A stretch of DNA of 64,000 bases from a virus, in IMG/VR virus record IMGVR_UViG_3300022562_000354, positions 45,945-109,944 of that record; one strand, 5' to 3'. The notes beneath the pieces are model-generated. The model had not been told where the DNA came from and searched no databases. It saw only the letters and a list, made by a program, of their open reading frames with translations. Made by a program: the position numbers and the translations under genes. This document shows positions 53,922 through 62,275 of the stretch, in pieces (position 1 is the stretch's first letter; each line of letters begins with the position of its first letter).

Positions 53922-56129
53922 TTACACACTTCTTATCAAGGCGCACCCTTGGAGCGGAAGCGACGTGATCCAATCCAGCGAAGGGCTACCAGGGGGGTGC
54001 ATTGGAAGGCCACGGCACACCCCGAGGACTGCGGCTGGGCCTCCAAGAAGGACTTGAACCGAGGTTAGGTTGATGGCGACGGCTGCCGTGAGGTTCATGG
54101 CGAGCCCGGCTGTGATGGCGACGGCGCCAGCACCAGCGGTGAGAGACAGAGCGCCAGCGCCGGTCGTCACCGAAATGGCACCGGCTCCGGTTGTGACGTT
54201 GATGGCACCGGCTCCAACGTTGATGGTGAAGGCCCCAGCCGCATTGTTGAAGGTCGTAGCCCCAGCCGCCACCGTGGTTGTCTTGGCGCCGGCCAAGAGA
54301 GTTTCCGTTACCGCACCAGCCAAAACCGTTGTGAGACGACCACCCAGGGCGATCGTCTCCATGATCTGCATGGCGTAGTTCGCTTGGGTCTTCCCTGAGA
54401 TGAGGAGGTTTAGCTCCCCAGCGTTGAGGGTATACCCACTGAAAGCGTTGACGTTACCTCGGCTGCACTGGAGAGCGTACCCGCCTGAAACCTTCTTGGA
54501 GTAGGCCCCGTTGACGATCTGTACGTCGTTGCCCGAGATGGTCGTCTCATCGTTGCCGACGATGTTGGCGCTTCGAGCTACGTCATCCGTGTCCGGAACA
54601 CCCGTGTAGTTGGTTTGGACGGAGCTGTGGTAGTGCGTCGTGATCGCCTTACCGTTGGCGTCAGACCCTACGTCGAGGTGGATACCGCCTTCGAGAGACA
54701 GGTGGACCGAAACCTTGTCCGGAGCGGCAGCTCCGATGCGAGCCTTGAAGGCACCTCCAAGGTTGGCTTCACACGAGATGTTGGTGGTCGACTGGTTCTC
54801 GACGGTTGAGCCAGGGATGTTGACGAACACCTTGCCCTGCTTCATGACCGAGACAGCGAACTTGTCCTTCGATCCAGCCCTCGGGGGGTTGATTTGGAGC
54901 AGGTAGGCCGCCGCCATGGTCAGGGCCTCGTCGACCCCGACACTCGGAGGGCGAGCGGCTTCTTCCATACGAAAGCCCGTAGGAGCCTTGAGTTGGTGGA
55001 AGTCCTCAAAGAGCTTGGGCTTGAGGGGTCGTGCGTACTGCCTCTGACCTAGCGTTGAAAACTGGTCGTTTCCGATGACCGTACCAAAGACCTGCTCGAT
55101 GTACGCTCGGGGGCGATCGATCTGGAAACCGTCGATCTCCTCCAGCACTTGCTGTTGGAGATCCGTATCGTGGCTCATCTCCAGGCGGCGTTCGGTGAAC
55201 GCCCGCATGTTACCGCCCGTCCGACCCGTACCATCAGGACCAAGAGCGTCCTCGAAGTTGGTGGCTGGGTACTCCGAAGGGTAGAAGACCTGGCGGTTGT
55301 TGGAGTACGTGAGAGTCGGGAACTCCGTCTCGTCGTTGATCCGGTCGAGAATGGTCCCCGTGCTCGTGTTGATGAACGTATTGGAGCCGATCCCCGCTTG
55401 CCCTAGCTCATCACGCCCGTAGTACCTATCGTCCTCGGTACGAACCGTTCGACTGAAGCTCCCATCGGCCTCTTGCTTGAAGATTTCAAGGGGGAGGTTC
55501 ATACCTCCCCGTCGAGCGGCCCCGGAAAACAAGTAGCAAGCCGAGTCCGATTCAACCCGGTGAAGAGCCTGAGAGACCAAGGTTCGGTCCACCGACCGAA
55601 GCTCGAAGAGGTCACCTGCTTGATTGGCGAACTTCACGTCCGCAGACAGGTGCATCTCTGAGCCCGCAGCGCTCATCCCCATCACATCACCGGGACGCCC
55701 CATGATGCGCTTGTAGCGAATGGGCTTGCCGAAGTGAGCCTCAACCCCCTCCGCATCTTCGGGTTCAATGGAGTCCGGGTTGACGGGCGCCCACGGGTCG
55801 AAACGCATACCGGCGAGATTGCCGGAGGGGATGTACCCGAGGATCACTACGTCGTAGATTTGCTTTTGGCGCTTACGGTAGGCCACGTGGACAACCGACC
55901 CAACCTCGGGGATGCCCCCGAGGAAGCTCCGAGGGCCGCACATGGCTTGCGTGAGGTCGATCTCGAAGCGTTCTTCGCTGCCCGTGACAATCCTGAGATC
56001 CGCCTTCATGTGGATCTCATCCACGCGGGTCAAGATGCCGATCTTGGTCCCAGAGAACTTGGTCGGGTCGTCTCCGCTGGCAAACTCCTTACCGGGGATT
56101 CGACCTACAGGCTGCCTGGGGTGCGCCAT
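53922..56129 (-). CDS. Tail needle/spike protein with OB-fold and nonapeptide beta-helix (gp5/VgrG type)
   Basis: 735 aa from ATG 56129; the hub stop overlaps it as TGATG, and a GTG one codon earlier is the alternative. Residues about 25-105 resemble the OB-fold of spike proteins (GTKIGILTRVDEIHMKADL, VGSVVHVAYRKRQKQIYDVV, ILGYIP). A mixed central region follows. Residues 603-692 are ten consecutive 9-residue repeats of the type GAGAxxxxx, giving a trimeric beta-helix like the C-terminal needle of T4 gp5 or VgrG, though those use 8-residue units. A C-terminal ~43-residue segment (after VLLGGPAAVLGVCRG) is Pro-rich. No lysozyme domain is present here; the lysozyme-like domain is in the 649-aa protein. 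Confidence 0.8.
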   Translation of the reverse strand: MAHPRQPVGRIPGKEFASGDDPTKFSGTKIGILTRVDEIHMKADLRIVTGSEERFEIDLTQAMCGPRSFLGGIPEVGSVVHVAYRKRQKQIYDVVILGYIPSGNLAGMRFDPWAPVNPDSIEPEDAEGVEAHFGKPIRYKRIMGRPGDVMGMSAAGSEMHLSADVKFANQAGDLFELRSVDRTLVSQALHRVESDSACYLFSGAARRGGMNLPLEIFKQEADGSFSRTVRTEDDRYYGRDELGQAGIGSNTFINTSTGTILDRINDETEFPTLTYSNNRQVFYPSEYPATNFEDALGPDGTGRTGGNMRAFTERRLEMSHDTDLQQQVLEEIDGFQIDRPRAYIEQVFGTVIGNDQFSTLGQRQYARPLKPKLFEDFHQLKAPTGFRMEEAARPPSVGVDEALTMAAAYLLQINPPRAGSKDKFAVSVMKQGKVFVNIPGSTVENQSTTNISCEANLGGAFKARIGAAAPDKVSVHLSLEGGIHLDVGSDANGKAITTHYHSSVQTNYTGVPDTDDVARSANIVGNDETTISGNDVQIVNGAYSKKVSGGYALQCSRGNVNAFSGYTLNAGELNLLISGKTQANYAMQIMETIALGGRLTTVLAGAVTETLLAGAKTTTVAAGATTFNNAAGAFTINVGAGAINVTTGAGAISVTTGAGALSLTAGAGAVAITAGLAMNLTAAVAINLTSVQVLLGGPAAVLGVCRGLPMHPPGSPSLDWITSLPLQGCALIRSV
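54054..54323 (-). repeat. Ten tandem 9-residue units encoding the spike beta-helix
   Basis: Units, in order: LAGAVTETL, LAGAKTTTV, AAGATTFNN, AAGAFTINV, GAGAINVTT, GAGAISVTT, GAGALSLTA, GAGAVAITA, GLAMNLTAA, VAINLTSVQ. Each is 27 bp. The first eight hold GAG/AAG at the same position; the last two fade. Confidence 0.75.
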
Positions 56130-59100
56130 CACCCACCGCCAAGCTGGTTGAGTTGAGCTTGCTTGTTCGCCAAGTCTCGCTGAGCCTCAGCGATCTGCCT
56201 CTGGAGATCCTCGGCGTTGTCCGTGTTGCCAACCGTGACGTTGCCGCCCGTGTTCTGACGTTGAACATCACCCAAGCGCTTGTTGAGCCGGGCGATCAGA
56301 CCCTTTAGGTTGGTGATTTCTTGCCCCAACTGAGCCTTCTGCGTGTTGTTCTTCAGGTTGTTGCCGAAGTCGGCAAAGGACTTCTTGAGGTCGTTGGCGG
56401 CTGAGTTGAACTGGTTGGCCGTCGCGATCGGGTCACCTAGACCGGAACGGTTGGAGGAGCCGAACGGAGGGGCGAAGGCCCCGTACTCTTGGTTCAAGAC
56501 CGCACCGCTCGTGAAGAGATCGGGGAGGGGTCTTGTGGAGCTGTCCGCTTCCGTCCCAGACGGGTTGCCTCGCAGCTTGTTCTCCAAGTCCTGATGGGGG
56601 CCATCGAGGGCCGAGTAGAGGTCGAAGAGGAAGCTGTCCACGGTGGATTTGATCTGTGCGAACTTGGTAGCCGGAACCGGCACCTTCAAATCCGGCGCCG
56701 TACCTCCTCGAATGACACCGCCACCCTGCGTGGCCGCATCGTTTCCGAACAGATTGTCAGGCACGGGTGACGAAGGGTTGATGTTCTTGAACTGGTACCC
56801 GACGTTGATGAACGCGAGGTCCGCACGACCCGTCTGGCAGTCGCACATATCGTCATCGGGGTACTGCTCGCCCTTCACACCCATCTCCGTGAGCGTCAAG
56901 GCTCTGGAGAGCTGTCCCGCTTCAACGCTTGCATCCACCCCGAGAGCGTCGGGAGAATTCAACGGCTTGGTGTCGACGAACTTCTCCTCCGTGGCTTTGA
57001 AGGAGGGTTCATCAGGCTTCCCAGGGCTAATCGTGGCCGCTGTCTGAAGATCGTCTGGGAGCATCCTGGCGAGGGCGTCGGCCGGGTTCGCATAGGCTGA
57101 CGTGACGGCGGTGAGCCCTTGGGACTGTGCGTTGAGCATGGCGAAAAGGTCGCCCGTCAAGGCCGTTTGAAAGTCGATCCCCTCACCACCCTTGAGTCTG
57201 GAGTTGCTCTTGCCAGACTCATCCAAGATGAGAGAACCATCTCGAAGGGCAACACCCCTGCCGTACCGGAAGTGCCCGATGACCTCGAAACCTCGTTCGT
57301 CAGAGACGGGCCGAATCATAGCCGTACTCTTTGGTAGATCGGACTTCTCTGACCCTTCCCCCGTAGTCGTGATGTTCTTACCGGGGACCAGAGCGAACTG
57401 CGTGATGGCTTCGCTCGTGTCGTGAGCGTAAATGTAGACACCTGCGGAAGTAAGGCCGTATTGGTAACGGTTCTCACTGTGCTTGGTCGACCACTTCTGC
57501 ACATTGGCGTCGACCAGCCGCTCCTCTTCTTCCTTGCTGGCTTTTTCCCGAGCCGCATCGGTCTTAGCTGCGTTCTTTTTCTTGGTGGCTGGGTTGGAGC
57601 CCTTCTTCTGACCTGTCGCCCCGGAGTGTATTTTCTCCATAAGTTTCGAGTCAATAGGGCGGGTGTAGACCATCACCACGTTCGGGTAACCAACGATCTT
57701 CCCGGTCTTCGGGTGACGCAAAACCAACGGCTCGTAAGGTTCCGTGCTCTTGAGGACCCCCTCCTCGTAGTCAATAGGAGGCGTGGTGGCCGCCCCTCCA
57801 AGCTCCAGAGTGAAGGTTTTTCGGGCGAGCTGCTTTACGGTAGGCTTCGTGTCTTTTTTCGCATCCGCCTTCTTGGGTTCAGGCTTGGCGGGGGACGTCC
57901 CCTTGACTCCTTTGGGGTCGCTAGCGAACTCCTTGACCAACGTTTCAATGGTTTTGTTGATCTTGCTCGCCCGGTCGTCACCCGTCATCTTCAGGGCACC
58001 AATACCCTTCGGGGCGATGAACTTGGAACGTCGAGCCGTGAGAGACAACGTCGTCGTCGCGCGACCACCGAAGGAGATGTTGTGGCTGATCCCTTTCAGG
58101 TACCAAATCTGGTCCTTGGGTGCGACGTAGACGGGGAACCCAAGGCGAAGCTCAGGGCGGAGTGGAACGGTGATCGACCCCGAATGCCTCCGCGAGTTGA
58201 GGCGGTCGAGGATGTCCATACCGTGGTAGAACATGATCTGCGGATCACTCATCCACTCCGAGTTGTAGGACTGAGGGCGCCAACCGTACTTGCGGAGCAA
58301 GTGGTAGTCCGTAACCGACGTGGTAGGCGTACACTCCTCCCCAACTCCGTAGTCGATGTTGCCCCCGAACCCACCTTGAATCGTCATCTGCGTGACGACT
58401 TCCGCCTCGGACTCCGAGAAGTTCCAGTCGATGATGTCGATGTCCTGCACCCAAGAAACGGGCTTGTTGGCAAAAATGTCGAGGTTGTAGAAGGGTGGCT
58501 TGAAAACGATGTCCCCCGTCACATCCATGAAAAACTCGAAACCTAGAGCCTCTTTGCAGGTGTTCGCGATCTCCAACTTGGTTTGGTACTCGGCCTGCCA
58601 GAAGTTCACCTGACCCGCTTGGGTGAGCTGCGTTCGGAACGCCGTGACCCCAGGATCCGTTGGGTCAAAGATGAACTGGGTGGCGTCATCACCGCCATTT
58701 GCAACACGGATAGCCGTAGAGGCTACCAGCGGCTTGCCTTTGGTACGCTTACCCTTCTCGTATGCAGAAGCCAGCGAGTCACCTCGGACCCCGACCCCGT
58801 TGGCACCGTAAAGGAGTAGGCTGGAGCGGATTCGAGAGAACCGGCTCTGCCAGTACCCCATGATGTCGGTCATGACCGCATTGAAGGTTTTGGTTTGCGT
58901 GTTCTCCTTACGCAGAGTGACAAGGGAGCCCGTGCCGACGATGATGTCCCCGAAGGACATCTGAGCCAGCGTCATGATCGTGTCGTAGGGATTGGTCCCG
59001 AAAAACACGTTGCCGCAAATGTTACGACCGGCTTGACCAGACGGAGCGGTGAACGCCGGGTTGACGTTCATACGACAGATTTCCCACCACTTGAGGATGT

Positions 59101-59512
59101 CCGCACAGTTGATCGTGACCGTATGCTCCCCGCTGGAGTAGTTGTCGGTCACCTCTGTCGTGAGACCCCAGAAGATCGGGTAGTATTGAGGCAGCCCGTT
59201 GATGAGGTAGTAGCCCTTCGCGAAGATTTCGATCTCCATCATCGGGGAGATCATCGGCACCCCGTCGAAGTAGAAGTCTTCGATGGCGTGCCGAGGCACA
59301 GTCATGGTGATGTTGGCCGAGCCGGGCACGCTGTCCACACTCAGGTCGACCTGGATTTGAGTGATCCACTGAGAGAAGTCGAACTTCTTCTTGCAGCTCG
59401 GGCACCCGATGATATCCGCCTCGCCGTTGATGTAGACGATCGCGTCCGGAGCCGTGACGACCGTAGGCCGAAAGTTGGGCTGGTAAGTACCCTGGTAAGG
59501 TCCGCGAGCCAT
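56129..59512 (-). CDS. Tail hub protein, gp27/gpD-like, with long C-terminal extension
   Basis: 1127 aa from ATG 59512. Near the N-terminus is a CPSC pair (C37, C40), possibly half of a metal site. Hub features: DLSVDSVPGSANITMTV, YYPIFWGLTTEV, HTVTINCADILKWWEI, LEIANTCKEALGFEFFMD, and at about residues 444-500 ITVPLRPELRLGFPVYVA, then IWYLKGISHNISFGGRATTT. These are typical of gpD/gp27-type hubs that hold the spike. About 600 residues follow, mostly low-complexity or charged, with CDC and a coiled coil at the very end (LKGLIARLNKRLGDVQRQ, LQRQIAEAQRDLANKQAQLN). The spike gene follows at once with a TGATG overlap. Confidence 0.75.
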   Translation of the reverse strand: MARGPYQGTYQPNFRPTVVTAPDAIVYINGEADIIGCPSCKKKFDFSQWITQIQVDLSVDSVPGSANITMTVPRHAIEDFYFDGVPMISPMMEIEIFAKGYYLINGLPQYYPIFWGLTTEVTDNYSSGEHTVTINCADILKWWEICRMNVNPAFTAPSGQAGRNICGNVFFGTNPYDTIMTLAQMSFGDIIVGTGSLVTLRKENTQTKTFNAVMTDIMGYWQSRFSRIRSSLLLYGANGVGVRGDSLASAYEKGKRTKGKPLVASTAIRVANGGDDATQFIFDPTDPGVTAFRTQLTQAGQVNFWQAEYQTKLEIANTCKEALGFEFFMDVTGDIVFKPPFYNLDIFANKPVSWVQDIDIIDWNFSESEAEVVTQMTIQGGFGGNIDYGVGEECTPTTSVTDYHLLRKYGWRPQSYNSEWMSDPQIMFYHGMDILDRLNSRRHSGSITVPLRPELRLGFPVYVAPKDQIWYLKGISHNISFGGRATTTLSLTARRSKFIAPKGIGALKMTGDDRASKINKTIETLVKEFASDPKGVKGTSPAKPEPKKADAKKDTKPTVKQLARKTFTLELGGAATTPPIDYEEGVLKSTEPYEPLVLRHPKTGKIVGYPNVVMVYTRPIDSKLMEKIHSGATGQKKGSNPATKKKNAAKTDAAREKASKEEEERLVDANVQKWSTKHSENRYQYGLTSAGVYIYAHDTSEAITQFALVPGKNITTTGEGSEKSDLPKSTAMIRPVSDERGFEVIGHFRYGRGVALRDGSLILDESGKSNSRLKGGEGIDFQTALTGDLFAMLNAQSQGLTAVTSAYANPADALARMLPDDLQTAATISPGKPDEPSFKATEEKFVDTKPLNSPDALGVDASVEAGQLSRALTLTEMGVKGEQYPDDDMCDCQTGRADLAFINVGYQFKNINPSSPVPDNLFGNDAATQGGGVIRGGTAPDLKVPVPATKFAQIKSTVDSFLFDLYSALDGPHQDLENKLRGNPSGTEADSSTRPLPDLFTSGAVLNQEYGAFAPPFGSSNRSGLGDPIATANQFNSAANDLKKSFADFGNNLKNNTQKAQLGQEITNLKGLIARLNKRLGDVQRQNTGGNVTVGNTDNAEDLQRQIAEAQRDLANKQAQLNQLGGG

Positions 59513-59515
59513 TGG

Positions 59516-61465
59516 TTACCTCGGTAAGCCCAGCAAAGCATTCTCAGCATCGAACTGAGCGATTTGTTCGGCCGACAAGCCGGTCGTGTTAACCGGAGCT
59601 GCCACCGGCCCGCCGCCAATAGATGAAAGGTCACTTGGCAAGCCCGTCGAACCCCCTCCCGTAGTACCAATCGGAGGCTTAGACCAAGACCCGTTCTCCA
59701 GGTACTTGTCGGGACGGTCAAGAAGGAAGGATGCCCTAACCGTGAAGGAGAAGTTGTACTCCAGGGTGTAGGGCTTGTCGTCCGTCTCCGTGATGTTGAA
59801 ACTGTCAAACGAGCCAATGTAGAGAATGTCGTCGTAGTAGATGTACATGGACCCCACCATCGAGATCCGGTTCCAGTCCTTCCCACCTTCCCGCTTGCTG
59901 CCGATATGCAGGCTCGCGTTGTTTCGGTAGAGGAGCCACAGGGAGAGGAAGTTGTGGTAGGACGCCGAGAAGTTACGGGCGACACGGGTTAGGCCGGGAG
60001 CCTCCCCCGCAGCATCGGGACGGGGGTTGTTGGCGTCGATCGCAAAGAAGCCAGCGATCTTCCCCGAGGCTTCGATCTTGTCTTGGTTGTCGCCCCAGTG
60101 CTCGATGACAGGACCGTTACGAGTCCACCCGCCGTCCGAGATGATCTTCTCGCTACTGTTCTTGAAGCTGGCCGGATTGACCAGCATCCGAAGTGGCGGA
60201 GTGTTCTTCATCTCCTCCAGGCGACGAGCTGTCTCCTCTTGCTCCTGCCTCTGCGCCGCTAGGAGGTTGGTCTCGATGGCGTTGACCTTGTCCGCGTAGC
60301 CGTTGTCCTTGGTCTTTGAATCAGCTTCGCGTGAATCAGAGGCGCTCTTCGCCCCGTCATCCTGCCAATCCCCAGCGGAGGTCTCCGAGGTGATGCCGGC
60401 TTTCTGCTGAGCCTTCTCAAAGGCGGGGTCGTTGAGCCACCTTTGGTAGTGCTTCTGCATGGCCGCTGAGTATTTATCCGGGTTCGCCGTGTAGTAACCC
60501 TTTGCCCCCAAGGCCCTCGCGTACCCGTCCACGTCCCCGTTTTCAATATGCTGCCAAGCGTCAGCGTACCTCCCAGTTCTCTTGGAGTTGATGAACGACG
60601 CCATGGCCGTGTCGAGGTCGGGGTACGTGTTGAAGTAGCAAGCCGGGTTGTCCTTTGCTTTCCCTGGAGCGCAGATGATTGCGGTCTTGGGTGCGACAGC
60701 CTTCTGGTGTCCAGGGTTCGAGTCGAGGACCCAAAGCCCTGTATCAAGGTGCGACTGGACAGACCCAGGGGGAACCCCCTCCCAAACCCGGTCCAACGCT
60801 TGGTAGTTGAGCGAACTACCCTTACCATGCTTGACGTTGCCGAGGTTGTAACCCCAACAGCTATTCTCCCCACACTCCCCGGAGAACTGCGCGTAGAAGA
60901 TGCCCGCCTGTTCCTTGGTGGCGTTGGGTAGGATTTTGAGGAGGGCGGCGGCGAACTGAGCCTTGGATACCGGCGTTCGTTTGGTTTCTTGGAGCTGATT
61001 GTTACCCGGTACCTTGCCATCGCGGACGGGAACCAAAGCGCTACCCCCGTTTGTAGCTCGTGCTTCAGGGGCGTCGATACGGGGACCGGCGATGTTGGAA
61101 ACCGAGGCAGAACGGTCGAGCAGCTTCTTGGTCAGATGCGCCGCTGGAGGGATGAGCCCGACCACGAACATCTTGGCGTTGGGCTTGACCTGCGTGACCG
61201 GGATGAAGTCGTCGCTGATCGCGTCGTCAGAATGCGTGAAGTTGGAGTAGAAGGTGAGGACCGAGTAGACCTTGGGGCTGTAGTAGTCAGCCGCCGATTC
61301 AATCTGCTCTAGGACCCTCCCTTTGGACTCCGCAGGTCGAACCGCGTTCTGAGCGTTCGCCCCAGACCTGGAGGTAGCCGGGAAGCCATCGCCTGTTGGC
61401 TTCTTCTGGTTATCCGGGTGGTAGGAGTCGATGACCTCCCCGAGACTCTTGAAAAAGTCGGCCAT
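59516..61465 (-). CDS. Tail protein with lysozyme-like domain and 268-aa-type domain
   Basis: 649 aa from ATG 61465. Residues about 166-345 look like a peptidoglycan hydrolase (GH73/lysozyme-like): KEQAGIFYAQFSGECGENSC, WGYNLGNVKHGKG, FNTYPDLDTAMASFINSK, then YARALGAKGYYTANPDKY; E197 in SGECGE is the candidate catalytic acid. Residues about 425-600 (LVNPASFKNSSEK, TRNGPVIEHWGDNQDKIE, LLYRNNASLHI, LYIGSFDSFNITETDDKPY) match the body of the 268-aa protein (HVNPSSFAETFNKK, TRGGFVEQHWGDDLGEI, DLYRNNGSVY). It probably opens the cell wall locally at DNA injection. It lies between the tape measure/268-aa protein and the hub. Confidence 0.75.
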   Translation of the reverse strand: MADFFKSLGEVIDSYHPDNQKKPTGDGFPATSRSGANAQNAVRPAESKGRVLEQIESAADYYSPKVYSVLTFYSNFTHSDDAISDDFIPVTQVKPNAKMFVVGLIPPAAHLTKKLLDRSASVSNIAGPRIDAPEARATNGGSALVPVRDGKVPGNNQLQETKRTPVSKAQFAAALLKILPNATKEQAGIFYAQFSGECGENSCWGYNLGNVKHGKGSSLNYQALDRVWEGVPPGSVQSHLDTGLWVLDSNPGHQKAVAPKTAIICAPGKAKDNPACYFNTYPDLDTAMASFINSKRTGRYADAWQHIENGDVDGYARALGAKGYYTANPDKYSAAMQKHYQRWLNDPAFEKAQQKAGITSETSAGDWQDDGAKSASDSREADSKTKDNGYADKVNAIETNLLAAQRQEQEETARRLEEMKNTPPLRMLVNPASFKNSSEKIISDGGWTRNGPVIEHWGDNQDKIEASGKIAGFFAIDANNPRPDAAGEAPGLTRVARNFSASYHNFLSLWLLYRNNASLHIGSKREGGKDWNRISMVGSMYIYYDDILYIGSFDSFNITETDDKPYTLEYNFSFTVRASFLLDRPDKYLENGSWSKPPIGTTGGGSTGLPSDLSSIGGGPVAAPVNTTGLSAEQIAQFDAENALLGLPR

Positions 61466-61468
61466 GTC

Positions 61469-62275
61469 TTACCTCTTGGTAGGCAGGGGGGGTGGGGGGC
61501 TAAACAAGTTGTCGTTGAACTGGTCTCCAGTTAGCCCGGTTGGGGTATTGGCTGAAAAGTCAGGGGCTTGGTTCTGTGCGGACTCGGCGAGCTTGTCGTT
61601 GGCCTCCGTTGACGCAGCCCCAGCCTCGGGTTTCGTCGCGATGAGGTTCCTCGCTTGAAATTCTGCCGTACGTCTTGGGTAGATGTCTGCGTTCACGGGG
61701 ATCTTGAAGATCGTTTTCTCCACCTTGAAGGTCCACGACAGCTTGAAGGCGAAAGGGCTCTCTTCGGTTTCCTCAACGGAGAAGCTCCGAAAGTACCCAA
61801 GGTACGTCCCACGGTCGTACATGAGCATCACATGCCCTTGGAGCACGATAGCCCCCGTGGGGTCATAGACGCTCCCGTTGTTGCGATACAGGTCGTAGAG
61901 GTCCCTGTACCTATCCCAAGCGATCGTATGGTGCCGGATGACCGAGGAGAGCCCCCACCTCAAGTTGACGAAAGCGCCCGTGGATTGGTCGACAGAGATT
62001 TCACCGAGGTCGTCCCCCCAGTGCTGCTCCACGAAGCCACCTCGCGTCTGGAACCTCTCCACCTTTTTGTTGAAAGTCTCGGCGAAACTAGACGGGTTCA
62101 CATGCGCAATAAGCGCATGAGGTAGGAGGGCGCGAACCTCGTCGTAGGGGCTCGTGATTTGGAACGCAAGAGGTATGAAACCCTCTCGTTTCTCAGCCCC
62201 GTGACGGTAGGTAGCTTGACCCGGCGATTCGAGCGGATCGAACCTCGATGGGTTGGCCGAGCGGATGTACGGCAT
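61469..62275 (-). CDS. Tail protein downstream of tape measure, related to C-terminal half of the 649-aa protein
   Basis: 268 aa from ATG 62275, sharing its A with the tape-measure stop (TAATG). Core steps NPSSFAETFNKK, TRGGFVEQHWGDDL, GAFVNLRWGLSSV, DLYRNNGSVYDPTG, VMLMYDRGTYLGYFRSFSVE and EESPFAFKLSWTFKVEKT recur in the last third of the 649-aa protein, so the two are paralogous. The gene order tape measure, small tail protein, hub is common in contractile tails and matches tail-end or baseplate-tube adaptors; the exact equivalent in model phages is not clear to me. Confidence 0.6.
   Translation of the reverse strand: MPYIRSANPSRFDPLESPGQATYRHGAEKREGFIPLAFQITSPYDEVRALLPHALIAHVNPSSFAETFNKKVERFQTRGGFVEQHWGDDLGEISVDQSTGAFVNLRWGLSSVIRHHTIAWDRYRDLYDLYRNNGSVYDPTGAIVLQGHVMLMYDRGTYLGYFRSFSVEETEESPFAFKLSWTFKVEKTIFKIPVNADIYPRRTAEFQARNLIATKPEAGAASTEANDKLAESAQNQAPDFSANTPTGLTGDQFNDNLFSPPPPLPTKR

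Noticed and set aside
56130-56132. GTG one codon before the spike ATG as the start
   Set aside because: The TGATG overlap favours ATG 56129; the same holds for 4432 and 5828, so ATG was chosen in each case.
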